27,965 nt of DNA from IMG/VR virus record IMGVR_UViG_3300017917_002689, positions 1-27,965 of that record. One strand, 5' to 3'. The notes beneath the pieces were generated by a model. The model had not been told where the DNA came from and did not search any database. It worked only from the letters and a program-made list of their open reading frames with translations. A program made the position numbers and the translations under genes. Positions 1 to 6,468 of the stretch are shown here, one piece after another. Within the stretch, counting starts at the first letter, position 1, and the number at the start of each line of letters is the position of its first letter. Source of the stretch: a virus.

Positions 1-2
1 AA

Positions 3-44
3 CTTAGAGAGATTCAACGTATGAAGAAACAACTTGGTTTATAA
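3..44 (+). CDS. C-terminal end of a truncated gene
   Basis: An open frame enters from the left edge and stops at TAA 42-44. Only the last 13 residues (LREIQRMKKQLGL) are visible; they are basic and helical-looking. The frame choice rests on the lack of a stop and on the repeat and terminator-like hairpin that follow immediately. Product unknown. Confidence 0.4.
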   Translation, partial: LREIQRMKKQLGL

Positions 45-47
45 GAT

Positions 48-68
48 TACGACTAAAAAAACCAGACC
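48..68. repeat. 21-bp direct repeat, copy 1
   Basis: A 21-base string (starting TACGACT, then seven A, ending CCAGACC) occurs here and again, identically, at 27515-27535. Both copies lie in non-coding DNA. Each is followed by a purine-rich stretch, a hairpin ending in CCCC and T residues, and then a short gene with a strong ribosome binding site. It may be a conserved leader element, a protein-binding site or a recombination site. Confidence 0.8.
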
Positions 69-85
69 ATTATATTGAGAGGAAA

Positions 86-118
86 CCCTATTACTATAGG
101 GAACCCCTTTTTTATTTT
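86..118 (+). terminator. Hairpin with T-rich tail
   Basis: CCCTAT (86-91), loop TACT, ATAGGG (96-101) form a 6-bp stem, followed by AACCCC and a T-rich tail. The gap between stem and T-run is longer than in a classical terminator, so this could instead be a leader structure tied to the 21-bp repeat upstream. Confidence 0.45.
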
Positions 119-160
119 TATTATTATTCGTAACAAAACGAACAAGTGGAGGTGAACAAA

Positions 161-268
161 GTGACTACCAAGGAAACAATTGAAAAAATATTTAAAACAC
201 GAAAGATACGATTAGATGACTATTGGGATTACTACCACGATGAATTTGAAGAAGATGATAAATCATGA
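161..268 (+). CDS. Small acidic hypothetical protein, 35 aa
   Basis: GTG start at 161 with a strong ribosome binding site (GGAGGTGA, 148-155); stop TGA at 266-268. The protein has a basic N-terminal half (KIFKTRKIRLDD) and an aromatic and acidic C-terminus (YWDYYHDEFEEDD). It overlaps the next gene by ATGA, which implies translational coupling. No family recognised; it is typical of the tiny accessory genes between early and late modules of viruses. Confidence 0.6.
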   Translation: MTTKETIEKIFKTRKIRLDDYWDYYHDEFEEDDKS

Positions 269-399
269 AATGTAAAGCATGTGGGGCCGAAACCACATTA
301 ATGAACGGGCAAGGAGAAGCTTACTGCAATAAATGCATGAAGCTAAGACGTATAAAAATGCCAAAGTGCTATAGCACAGCAATGAATAAATACATCTAG
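265..399 (+). CDS. Zinc-ribbon protein, 44 aa
   Basis: ATG at 265 overlaps the stop of the preceding gene (ATGA), so its translation is probably coupled. Cys3-x2-Cys6 and Cys21-x2-Cys24 form a short zinc ribbon (KCKACG ... YCNKCM), followed by a basic segment (KLRRIKMPK). Such mini zinc ribbons are common in archaea and their viruses and usually bind nucleic acid or protein. The actual role here is unknown. The spacing of the two CxxC pairs makes this a confident real gene despite its length. Confidence 0.65.
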   Translation: MKCKACGAETTLMNGQGEAYCNKCMKLRRIKMPKCYSTAMNKYI

Positions 400-435
400 A
401 AGGATGGTAAAACGAATAGTCTAGAATTAAATACC

Positions 436-507
436 ATGCTATTAATAGCATTAGTTGGATTAAATATATTTAACACATACAAATGTCATTACGCAAAAAG
501 GCATTAA
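436..507 (+). CDS. Possible 23-aa membrane peptide
   Basis: ATG 436 to TAA 507 encodes a hydrophobic N-terminus (MLLIALVGLNIF) followed by a basic tail (CHYAKRH), like a single-span membrane peptide. There is no convincing ribosome binding site upstream and nothing else supports expression, so this is a weak call. Confidence 0.22.
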   Translation: MLLIALVGLNIFNTYKCHYAKRH

Positions 508-510
508 ATA

Positions 511-533
511 TTATATATTTTTTTTTTTATTTT
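511..533 (+). terminator. Oligo-T terminator
   Basis: A run of eleven T residues (518-528) follows the small genes, with no hairpin. Oligo-T tracts alone terminate archaeal RNA polymerase, and this one would separate the small-gene unit from the regulated promoter just downstream. Confidence 0.45.
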
Positions 534-566
534 CATAAAGAAAAATCAGTCATTATCTGATATTTC

Positions 567-590
567 TATATGTTCGAACATATATATAAA
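567..590 (+). promoter_or_regulatory. TATA-like box with overlapping 18-bp palindromic operator
   Basis: TATATGTTCGAACATATA at 567-584 is a perfect 18-bp palindrome. Its right half runs into TATATATAAA (581-590), which resembles an archaeal TATA box. A start about 25 bases downstream would leave a short leader carrying the GGAGAG ribosome binding site of the gene at 627. A repressor bound to the palindrome would block TBP/TFB, so this is a good candidate for the switch of the late operon. If the host is bacterial the TATA reading fails but the operator still stands. Confidence 0.55.
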
Positions 591-605
591 CGTTTCTCTG
601 AAACG
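591..605. repeat. Inverted repeat in late-operon leader
   Basis: CGTTTC (591-596), TCT, GAAACG (600-605) is a perfect 6-bp inverted repeat between the TATA-like box and the ribosome binding site. It could be a second operator or a leader hairpin. Confidence 0.45.
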
Positions 606-626
606 ATCGATAGGAGAGGATCAATA

Positions 627-956
627 ATGGAATTTGATAAAGTAAAAATCAAAGATTATGCTACAACACTTCTTCTAATGGCAGGAGCAGCCGTTATAGC
701 ATATCAACCACAAGTAATGCAATATGTACCATCAGAGTACAGCCTATTAGTACTAATAGGATTAGGAATAGTCAGTCAAATAACAGCTGACCAAAGGGCA
801 AAAATAAAAATAACAGAAGGACTACAAGCAGTCGACCAAGTACAAGCAAAAGCAGATGAATATAAAGTAAAATATGAAGAAGCTATGGCAAAAGTGGACG
901 AAGTCCAATTAGAAATAGCAAAAGTAGCTGCATTAAAAGAATTAGATGCAGCCTAA
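627..956 (+). CDS. Membrane protein with two spans and a coiled coil, holin candidate, 109 aa
   Basis: The start at 627 is chosen over ATG 570 because GGAGAG (612-617) precedes it and the earlier ATG lies inside the operator palindrome. Two hydrophobic segments (about residues 10-26 and 35-53) are joined by a short loop. An Ala/Glu/Lys-rich helix from about residue 56 to the end looks like a coiled coil (EYKVKYEEAMAKVDEVQLEI). Two short spans plus a charged tail are typical of phage holins and related small membrane proteins. It sits first in the late operon, directly before another holin-like gene, which supports a lysis role, but no family signature fixes it. It could also be a membrane anchor acting elsewhere in the viral cycle. 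Confidence 0.65.
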   Translation: MEFDKVKIKDYATTLLLMAGAAVIAYQPQVMQYVPSEYSLLVLIGLGIVSQITADQRAKIKITEGLQAVDQVQAKADEYKVKYEEAMAKVDEVQLEIAKVAALKELDAA

Positions 957-984
957 TATAAATTCAACTTAGAGGGGCATAGCC

Positions 985-1278
985 ATGTATCAAACTGAAG
1001 AAATTGTAAGAGAACTAAATCAGTTCAAGATGGATGCCCTTCTACGTCTTAATACACTTGAAATGAAAGTCGCAGAACTAGATAATGAAGACCAAGAAAT
1101 TAAAAAAGACATAGAAGAGCTCAAACAAGCTGTTATAAAAGAAACAGACCAATTAAATGAAAAAGTTGAATTTATAAAATCTGAAATGCCAAGTGCTACA
1201 ACAAACAAAATAATGTTTAGCATATTTGGAGCAACAGTCTCATTCTTATTTGCATTAGTATTGCTGTTTTTTAGATAA
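985..1278 (+). CDS. Coiled-coil protein with C-terminal membrane anchor, XhlA/holin-like, 97 aa
   Basis: GAGGGG (971-976) precedes ATG 985. Residues 3-68 form a charged heptad-like helix (LRLNTLEMKVAELDNEDQEI and following). Residues about 74-95 are one hydrophobic span (IMFSIFGATVSFLFALVLLF) ending in Arg. A cytoplasmic coiled coil followed by one C-terminal span is the layout of the XhlA holin-accessory family. With the two-span protein upstream it makes a plausible holin pair. The match is by architecture only. Alternatives are a spanin-like or superinfection-exclusion protein. Confidence 0.6.
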   Translation: MYQTEEIVRELNQFKMDALLRLNTLEMKVAELDNEDQEIKKDIEELKQAVIKETDQLNEKVEFIKSEMPSATTNKIMFSIFGATVSFLFALVLLFFR

Positions 1279-1294
1279 TGGGGAGGTATAAACC

Positions 1295-1747
1295 ATGGAA
1301 ATGGGCTTATTATACAATATTTTAACCCTATATATATCAGCAGCAATCATGTACATTTTATATCATAAAACACGTGAAAATTCAATATTAATATTTGCAA
1401 CAGGAACATGGTTAAATGGATTAATAACAGCCCTTTCCTGGATAGTAGGATATGGAAATATATGGGTATATAATAATGTTACACCACTATTTATACTAAT
1501 ATTATTTATGATGGCAGTATCCCTGCAAATAATAGGGGTAGCATCATTTATTAAACAACTATATATAGATAAAATGATACGAATTGGACTTATATTAAAT
1601 ATAATAACATTAATGTTTTTAACATTATCATCATTAGACGGACGGATATTTTATTTCGTTGGTACATTATCATTAATATATTGTATATATATGATTAAAT
1701 GGTATAAAAATTTCCCATTATGTAGATTTAATCCATTTGAATGTTAG
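1295..1747 (+). CDS. Five-span integral membrane protein, 150 aa
   Basis: GGGAGGT (1280-1286) lies 8 bases before ATG 1295; Met at 1301 is an alternative start. Five hydrophobic segments are visible, about residues 5-23, 30-52, 60-86, 92-113 and 115-136, ending in a Lys/Cys tail. No family recognised. The position after two holin-like genes and before the terminase suggests a lysis or membrane-modifying role. There is no signal peptide cleavage site and no catalytic motif. The gene is strongly AT-rich with many ATA codons, like its neighbours. Confidence 0.6.
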   Translation: MEMGLLYNILTLYISAAIMYILYHKTRENSILIFATGTWLNGLITALSWIVGYGNIWVYNNVTPLFILILFMMAVSLQIIGVASFIKQLYIDKMIRIGLILNIITLMFLTLSSLDGRIFYFVGTLSLIYCIYMIKWYKNFPLCRFNPFEC

Positions 1748-1750
1748 CAA

Positions 1751-1789
1751 TGCACTGCACGATGCACATGTTTTACATGCACGGTGCAT
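1751..1789. repeat. Cluster of TGCAC half-sites upstream of small terminase
   Basis: TGCAC occurs at 1751, 1756, 1763 and 1778, with the inverse GTGCA at 1784. The last pair forms ATGCACGGTGCAT (1777-1789), a perfect 6-bp inverted repeat around one base; 1756-1766 is a one-mismatch version. In this AT-rich DNA such density is striking. It may be the pac site bound by the small terminase or an operator. Confidence 0.6.
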
Positions 1790-1812
1790 TATATGTAAAG
1801 GAGGTGACAGTT

Positions 1813-2319
1813 ATGGATGTACCACCAAAGATTAAAGAGAATCCTTATAAGGATAAGATAGATGAAATGCTTACCAATGGACATATGATTAAAGAAGTCG
1901 TCGCCTTTCTTGAAGAGGTTGGACATCCAGTCAGTCGTAACTTATTGGGTAAGTATAAGAATAATTGTTTAGATGTTAATGCTGAAGCTGTTGATTTATA
2001 TATTCAGAAGCAAGCGATGAAAGATGCTGCTGAGAAACAAGTATCTACATTAGAGTTTTATGATAAGCTTATTAATGCGGGTACATCTGTTAATCCTAAT
2101 ATGATCAACGATGATAAGGTTGTAGATCTTGCATTAAAGGCAGCTAAACAGAAAGAGGATTTCCTAAGAGAACATGGAGATAAAGAAGCAGAGATACATA
2201 CTCAGTTACTTAAGGAGATTCGTGATGAATTATTACAAATGAATTTAATGGATGTAATCAGAGGGATTAGTAATGATAGAACAGCTAAAAGAAGAACTTC
2301 AGAAGAAGATAATTCTTGA
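1813..2319 (+). CDS. terS: Terminase small subunit, 168 aa
   Basis: AGGAGGTGA (1799-1807) precedes ATG 1813. The frame is open back to 1741, but that extension runs over the TGCAC repeats and lacks a ribosome binding site. Residues about 10-45 look like a helix-turn-helix (KIDEMLTNGHMIKEVVAFLE ... VSRNLLGKYK), the DNA-recognition region of small terminases. A long helical middle and C-terminal helix (HTQLLKEIRDELL) would drive oligomerisation and contact the large subunit. The identity is by fold and position: its end overlaps the large terminase gene by 47 bases. It probably recognises the viral pac or cos sequence and loads the ATPase. Confidence 0.75.
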   Translation: MDVPPKIKENPYKDKIDEMLTNGHMIKEVVAFLEEVGHPVSRNLLGKYKNNCLDVNAEAVDLYIQKQAMKDAAEKQVSTLEFYDKLINAGTSVNPNMINDDKVVDLALKAAKQKEDFLREHGDKEAEIHTQLLKEIRDELLQMNLMDVIRGISNDRTAKRRTSEEDNS

Positions 2320-3730
2320 GGCTCTTGCATTACAATCTCCAATTGGATTGGCATTATTAGATGAACCTGTATATGAAGTACCCAAGCATTTGGAGTTACT
2401 GAATCAGAATTTAATGGATGTTGTAAATGGAAAGATAGAACGATTAGCTGTATTCATGCCTCCAAGACATGGTAAGAGTGAACTATGTAGTAAATACTTT
2501 CCAGCATGGTATCTAGGTACACATCCAGAAGATCGTATCATACTATCCAGTTATGAAGCTGATTTCGCAGCATCATGGGGGCAGAAGGTACGTGATATAT
2601 TCAAGGAATACAAAGATTTATATGGAGTGATAGTAAATGATAGAAGCGCAGCTCGTAACCGTTGGGACATTGCTGGGCATCGTGGGGGCATGGCTACCGC
2701 TGGGGTTGGTGGTCCAATCACAGGGAAGGGAGCAGAAATCCTCATCATTGATGACCCAGTCAAAAATGCAGAACAGGCCAATTCACCAACTTACAGAGAG
2801 AAGGCCAAGGATTGGTACAGAAGTACTGCATTCACAAGATTAACACCAACAGGTAAAGTTATATTAATTCAAACAAGATGGCATGAAGATGATCTAGGTG
2901 GATGGTTAATAGACGATGCACCAGATGATTGGACTGTATTAAGTTTACCAGGTATTAGTACACCTGATATACCAGATGCATTAGATCGTAGTCCAGGTGA
3001 AGCATTATGGCCTGAACTATGGACACGTGAGAAACTATTGGAACGTAAACGTGTACTCGGTGAATATTGGTTTAGTGCTATGTATCAACAAGTACCACAA
3101 CCACCAGAAGGTGGGATACTTAAACGGTCATGGATACAATACTATGATCCTAAAGAAAAGAAAGGATTCTTAAGTAATTCATCCACATATACTGGATGGG
3201 ATTTAGCTATATCTGAAAAAGAAACAGCTGATTATACCACCAGTTGCACTGCTAAGTATAGTCCATTAGATGGTAATGTATATATACTTGATTGGACACG
3301 TGATCATCTCACATTTCCAGAACAACAACAAGGGGTTATTAAACAGCATCAGAGATGGGAGACTGATTTAATTGGTATTGAAACAGTTGCTTATCAGGCG
3401 GCATTGCCGCAGTCATTACGTAATCATATGTTACCTATTAAAGGTATATCCAGAATTAAGGATAAGGTTACTAGGATTACAAGTGCTTTTACTGCATTTG
3501 AACAGGGTCAAGTGTTTCTTCCAATGGATCATCCTTTGATTCATGAGTTTGAGAATGAGTATGTTCATTTTCCTACGGGTACTCATGATGATTTATTGGA
3601 TGCTACTGAGATAGCTATTTCATTGGCTCGTGGTGGAGCGAATCCTTATACTGATAGTGATAATTATTACCGGTTCAGTCAGCATTATCGGAAAGGCGAT
3701 ACTCATCGACCTAAGCATAAATTATTATGA
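2273..3730 (+). CDS. terL: Terminase large subunit, 485 aa
   Basis: This is the packaging motor: an N-terminal ATPase and a C-terminal RNase H-like nuclease. Walker A is PPRHGKSE (residues 63-70), Walker B is ILIIDDP (156-162) and the coupling motif is LIQTRWHED (198-206). The nuclease acidic residues are expected at GWDLA, GIETVAY and the C-terminal HDDLLDATEIAI. The length is normal for the family. The start at 2273 has GAGGG (2261-2265) upstream and lies inside the end of the small subunit gene, so translation is likely coupled. The stretch around 2640-2780, covering Gly-rich and Walker B residues, is less AT-rich than its surroundings, partly because of Gly codons. Confidence 0.95.
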   Translation: MIEQLKEELQKKIILEALALQSPIGLALLDEPVYEVPKHLELLNQNLMDVVNGKIERLAVFMPPRHGKSELCSKYFPAWYLGTHPEDRIILSSYEADFAASWGQKVRDIFKEYKDLYGVIVNDRSAARNRWDIAGHRGGMATAGVGGPITGKGAEILIIDDPVKNAEQANSPTYREKAKDWYRSTAFTRLTPTGKVILIQTRWHEDDLGGWLIDDAPDDWTVLSLPGISTPDIPDALDRSPGEALWPELWTREKLLERKRVLGEYWFSAMYQQVPQPPEGGILKRSWIQYYDPKEKKGFLSNSSTYTGWDLAISEKETADYTTSCTAKYSPLDGNVYILDWTRDHLTFPEQQQGVIKQHQRWETDLIGIETVAYQAALPQSLRNHMLPIKGISRIKDKVTRITSAFTAFEQGQVFLPMDHPLIHEFENEYVHFPTGTHDDLLDATEIAISLARGGANPYTDSDNYYRFSQHYRKGDTHRPKHKLL

Positions 3731-3744
3731 AAACATGATTTAAT

Positions 3745-3974
3745 CTACATTAAACGTGCGAGTGAAATTCAAATTACTTTATTTATAAATTAAAGCGTTA
3801 GTTATGCTTAGATAAAAATAACATGGTGTTATTTTTTTAAGGATTAAAATTATTATGAGTATTGTATACCCCATACCTATTCCTGAACTTTTTTTGCGCG
3901 ATACTATCTGAGCAGTATGGTAGCTCCTTTTAACTTAAATCAGGATCTGATCTACACTCGCGCGGTTAATGTAG
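3745..3974. other. 230-bp non-coding element bounded by a 20-bp inverted repeat
   Basis: The arms at 3745-3764 and 3955-3974 are complementary at 18 of 20 positions, plus one G-U pair as RNA. Inside lie a 9-bp hairpin with a T-run (3814-3838), a possible ATACT/AGTAT hairpin (3901-3905/3914-3918), and pairings 3871-3876/3915-3920 and 3881-3886/3940-3945 that would interlock as a pseudoknot. No gene is visible apart from an 18-codon ORF at 3855. It could be a structured RNA, a packaging or recombination site, or a MITE-like element; no target-site duplication is evident at the ends. Confidence 0.6.
3814..3838 (+). terminator. Intrinsic-type terminator after terL
   Basis: AAAAATAAC (3814-3822), loop ATGGT, GTTATTTTT (3828-3836) form a 9-bp stem running into seven T residues. 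It lies about 85 bases after the terL stop, inside the inverted-repeat element. Confidence 0.65.
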
Positions 3975-3993
3975 TTCAGCTGGGGGAAGCCAA

Positions 3994-4209
3994 ATGGGGG
4001 ATTATATGGATATAAAAATAATAAACAAATACTATTTAGATATAAATGGACGAACTGGAATATTAGAATTCAGTGGAACCAAAAAGGAACTAGAAAAATA
4101 CATAAAAGAAGATAGAGCATTGGGGGATGGAAAGTTCCGACCAATGCGAATGTTAAATAGAATAAGAAAAGATGGATATTACTTTAACTATTTAGACTTA
4201 AAATATTAA
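3994..4209 (+). CDS. Small hypothetical protein before portal, 71 aa
   Basis: The start is either ATG 3994 (GGGGGAA at 3982-3988) or ATG 4006 (GGGGG at 3996-4000); both have G-rich upstream sequence, and 3994 is kept as the longer form. The protein is basic with alternating strands and one helix (ELEKYIKEDRAL), and ends in an aromatic stretch (KDGYYFNYLDLKY). No family recognised. It lies 10 bases from the portal ribosome binding site and about 20 bases after the inverted-repeat element, so it may be the first gene of the head transcript. Confidence 0.55.
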   Translation: MGDYMDIKIINKYYLDINGRTGILEFSGTKKELEKYIKEDRALGDGKFRPMRMLNRIRKDGYYFNYLDLKY

Positions 4210-4221
4210 AGAGGTGATATG

Positions 4222-5577
4222 ATGGGCATGTTTGATACAGTAAGAATGAGAATAGCAGCAGCCTTGTCACCCCAAACCATGACAACACAACTAAGTAGAC
4301 CAGGAAAGAAAGAATCAAATAGTTGGTTATCTTATCAAGAAGAATTAGGATATGAAGACTATGACAAGATGCTTAAAGATCCACAAATAAAAAGTGGTTA
4401 TGAACTAATACGTTCTTTCTTATTGTCTCGAAAAGTCATTGTAACACCAGCTTCAGATGACCCACAAGATGTGGAAATAGCAGAAGCAATAGAACAACAA
4501 TTCAAACATATGGACTATTCATTTAGAAAAGTTCGTAATGACATGTACAGTGCATTAATCTATGGTTACAGTGTTGGAGAAATCATATGGGGACCAGACG
4601 AGAATGAAGATTTAATTAAACTTAAACGTATACGACCAATCCCTATTGATACAATAGAAGATTGTTTTGAATATGATGATGAAGGTAATTTAGTTAATAT
4701 TATACAATCAGATCCAGATGGTGGAGAAGATATATACATACCAGCCGAGAAATGTCTTATATACAGTTATGATGAAAAGTTTGGTGACCGAAGAGGTAAA
4801 TCAATACTTGATGCAGTATATGACAATTGGTATATGAAACAGAATCTATTAATGTGGTGGAATGTATACTTACAGAAACATGAAGGACCAACACTTGCAG
4901 CATTCATAGAGAATCCAGCGTGGAAGAATGAAACACAAGCAATGCTTGATGATATCAGAGAAGGAAGAGCTAATGTAACAGCAGGACTCAATGACCGTAT
5001 TGAAGTAATTGAATCCAGTCATAGAGGTGAAGGATTCAAAGAAGCTATTAATTATCATGATGTAATGATATTCCGTAAGATGAATATTGGTACACTTTTA
5101 TTAGGTGAAGAAGGTGGAAGTGGAGCATATGCACAATCAAAGACACAATTTGATGTATTAAGTATATTCCTTGATGGTATTCATGAAGATATAGCAGCAG
5201 AACTACAAGATAAAGTACATGAACTTGTTCATATGAACTGGAATGTACATGATGTTCCAACAATCAGCTTTGAAACATTTGAAGAAAAAGATTTACTTGG
5301 ATTATTAACAGCATTAAAACCTATGATTGATGTAATGGCAATTGATCCTAAAGACCAATGGTTTAAACAATTATTAAGTGATGTAATAAGCAAATATTCG
5401 GATGTTGATATGAGTGACTTTTTGGAAGAAGATGAAGAGCAGACAGAACAACAAGTGGTACCCGAACAACTCATTGCAGTACCAACTGAAGAGGAACAAC
5501 TTGAAGAAACGCCAGAGGAACAGGCTGCCACCATAGAAGAAGTAGCTAAAAGTATACCAGTAAGAGAAGGAGAGTAA
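4222..5577 (+). CDS. Portal protein, Mu gp29-like (DUF935), 451 aa
   Basis: The portal forms the dodecameric DNA channel at the unique head vertex. Hallmarks of the Mu gp29/DUF935 branch are an early segment KDPQIKSGYELIRSFLLSR, the core SALIYGYSVGEIIWG (about residues 113-127), and IRPIPIDTIEDCFEYDDEGN leading into the wing. The C-terminal 60 residues are very acidic and low-complexity (Glu/Gln/Pro). ATG 4219 is also in frame, but AGAGGTGAT (4210-4218) spaces better to 4222. Terminase, portal and MuF-like genes in this order are the standard packaging and head module. Confidence 0.88.
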   Translation: MGMFDTVRMRIAAALSPQTMTTQLSRPGKKESNSWLSYQEELGYEDYDKMLKDPQIKSGYELIRSFLLSRKVIVTPASDDPQDVEIAEAIEQQFKHMDYSFRKVRNDMYSALIYGYSVGEIIWGPDENEDLIKLKRIRPIPIDTIEDCFEYDDEGNLVNIIQSDPDGGEDIYIPAEKCLIYSYDEKFGDRRGKSILDAVYDNWYMKQNLLMWWNVYLQKHEGPTLAAFIENPAWKNETQAMLDDIREGRANVTAGLNDRIEVIESSHRGEGFKEAINYHDVMIFRKMNIGTLLLGEEGGSGAYAQSKTQFDVLSIFLDGIHEDIAAELQDKVHELVHMNWNVHDVPTISFETFEEKDLLGLLTALKPMIDVMAIDPKDQWFKQLLSDVISKYSDVDMSDFLEEDEEQTEQQVVPEQLIAVPTEEEQLEETPEEQAATIEEVAKSIPVREGE

Positions 5578-5582
5578 TATAG

Positions 5583-6458
5583 ATGGTAGATGTTGGACCA
5601 ATAAAGGATCAGATAGATGAAGTATCAAAGCAGCACAAGCTTCCAGCTGAAACTGAGAAGCGTATCAAAACCCTTCTAAATAAAGTGCGAACATTAACTG
5701 AGCGACAGGCCAACATTCTTCGATCTATTATTAACGATGCAATACGTGGTATTAGTCGTAATCTAACCAGTGAAGAAATGGTAATATTAGCAACACGAAA
5801 TATCTTTGAAACAGAAAAGTCACAAGATAAACTTAAACCTTATAAAGATAATATTGGTATCTTATTTTTAGCTGGAATGTCATTTGCACAATTTGACCGT
5901 CCAAGTAATGTTGTACAGATAATGAAAGATACAGCAATACAAAGTAGTATGCGATTTGTAAATGAATTAGGTAACCGATATAAGATGGAAGCAAGTGAAT
6001 TAATGAGGAATGCATCACAAAGGGGAATGCCAGCAACGGATATGCGCCAAATATTAAAAGATTTCTATAATAAGAAAGCCTGGGAAGCAGATAGAATTGT
6101 TCGTACAGAAACTATGAGAGCAGCTAACATAGGTGCTTATGCTCAAGCAAGACGTGAAGGAGCAACACACTATGCGATAGATGGCCGTGCTGAATTTTGT
6201 GCATTCTGTCGTAACACTTCAAACAAAGGCCCTTATCCTATAGATGACACAGGCCATATCCCACCCCTTCATCCTAACTGTGCTTGTATAGCAATATTTT
6301 ATAGGGATGAAGAAGAAGCAATTAAAGATCAAGATTACTTAAATAGTCAAATAACTAAGCAACGTACAATACTAGAAAAAGAAGGATTTACAATACCAGA
6401 AGATGGAACTGGTAAACAAGTTAATAAGAATAAACCAGAGGAAAGAATACAAAATTAG
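5583..6458 (+). CDS. MuF-like head morphogenesis protein (SPP1 gp7/Mu gpF family), 291 aa
   Basis: AAGGAGAG (5567-5574) precedes ATG 5583, five bases after the portal stop. The helical N-terminal half is followed by the MuF domain: VRTETMRAANIGAYAQARRE (about residues 174-193), the Cys pair EFCAFC, and the signature PPLHPNCACIAIFY. These proteins sit inside the procapsid at the portal and are needed for head assembly and DNA delivery; in some viruses the C-terminus carries a toxin or enzyme domain. Here only a short charged tail follows, so this is a plain MuF protein. Confidence 0.9.
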   Translation: MVDVGPIKDQIDEVSKQHKLPAETEKRIKTLLNKVRTLTERQANILRSIINDAIRGISRNLTSEEMVILATRNIFETEKSQDKLKPYKDNIGILFLAGMSFAQFDRPSNVVQIMKDTAIQSSMRFVNELGNRYKMEASELMRNASQRGMPATDMRQILKDFYNKKAWEADRIVRTETMRAANIGAYAQARREGATHYAIDGRAEFCAFCRNTSNKGPYPIDDTGHIPPLHPNCACIAIFYRDEEEAIKDQDYLNSQITKQRTILEKEGFTIPEDGTGKQVNKNKPEERIQN

Positions 6459-6468
6459 AGGTGATTGA

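Noticed and set aside
570-626. Upstream start for the first membrane protein
   Set aside because: ATG 570 lies inside the operator palindrome and TATA region without a ribosome binding site; ATG 627 has GGAGAG.
1020-1346. 108-aa minus-strand ORF and other long minus-strand frames (e.g. 5229-5534, 8548-8952, 16354-16710)
   Set aside because: All are mirror frames of well-supported + strand genes, with low-complexity Ser/Leu/Tyr composition and no ribosome binding sites.
1741-1812. N-terminal extension of the small terminase
   Set aside because: It translates the TGCAC repeat cluster into a Met/His/Cys-rich segment and lacks a ribosome binding site; AGGAGGTGA sits before ATG 1813.
3855-3911. 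18-codon ORF (MSIVYPIPIPELFLRDTI) within the inverted-repeat element
   Set aside because: No ribosome binding site, and it overlaps the predicted pairings; it may be chance or a remnant.
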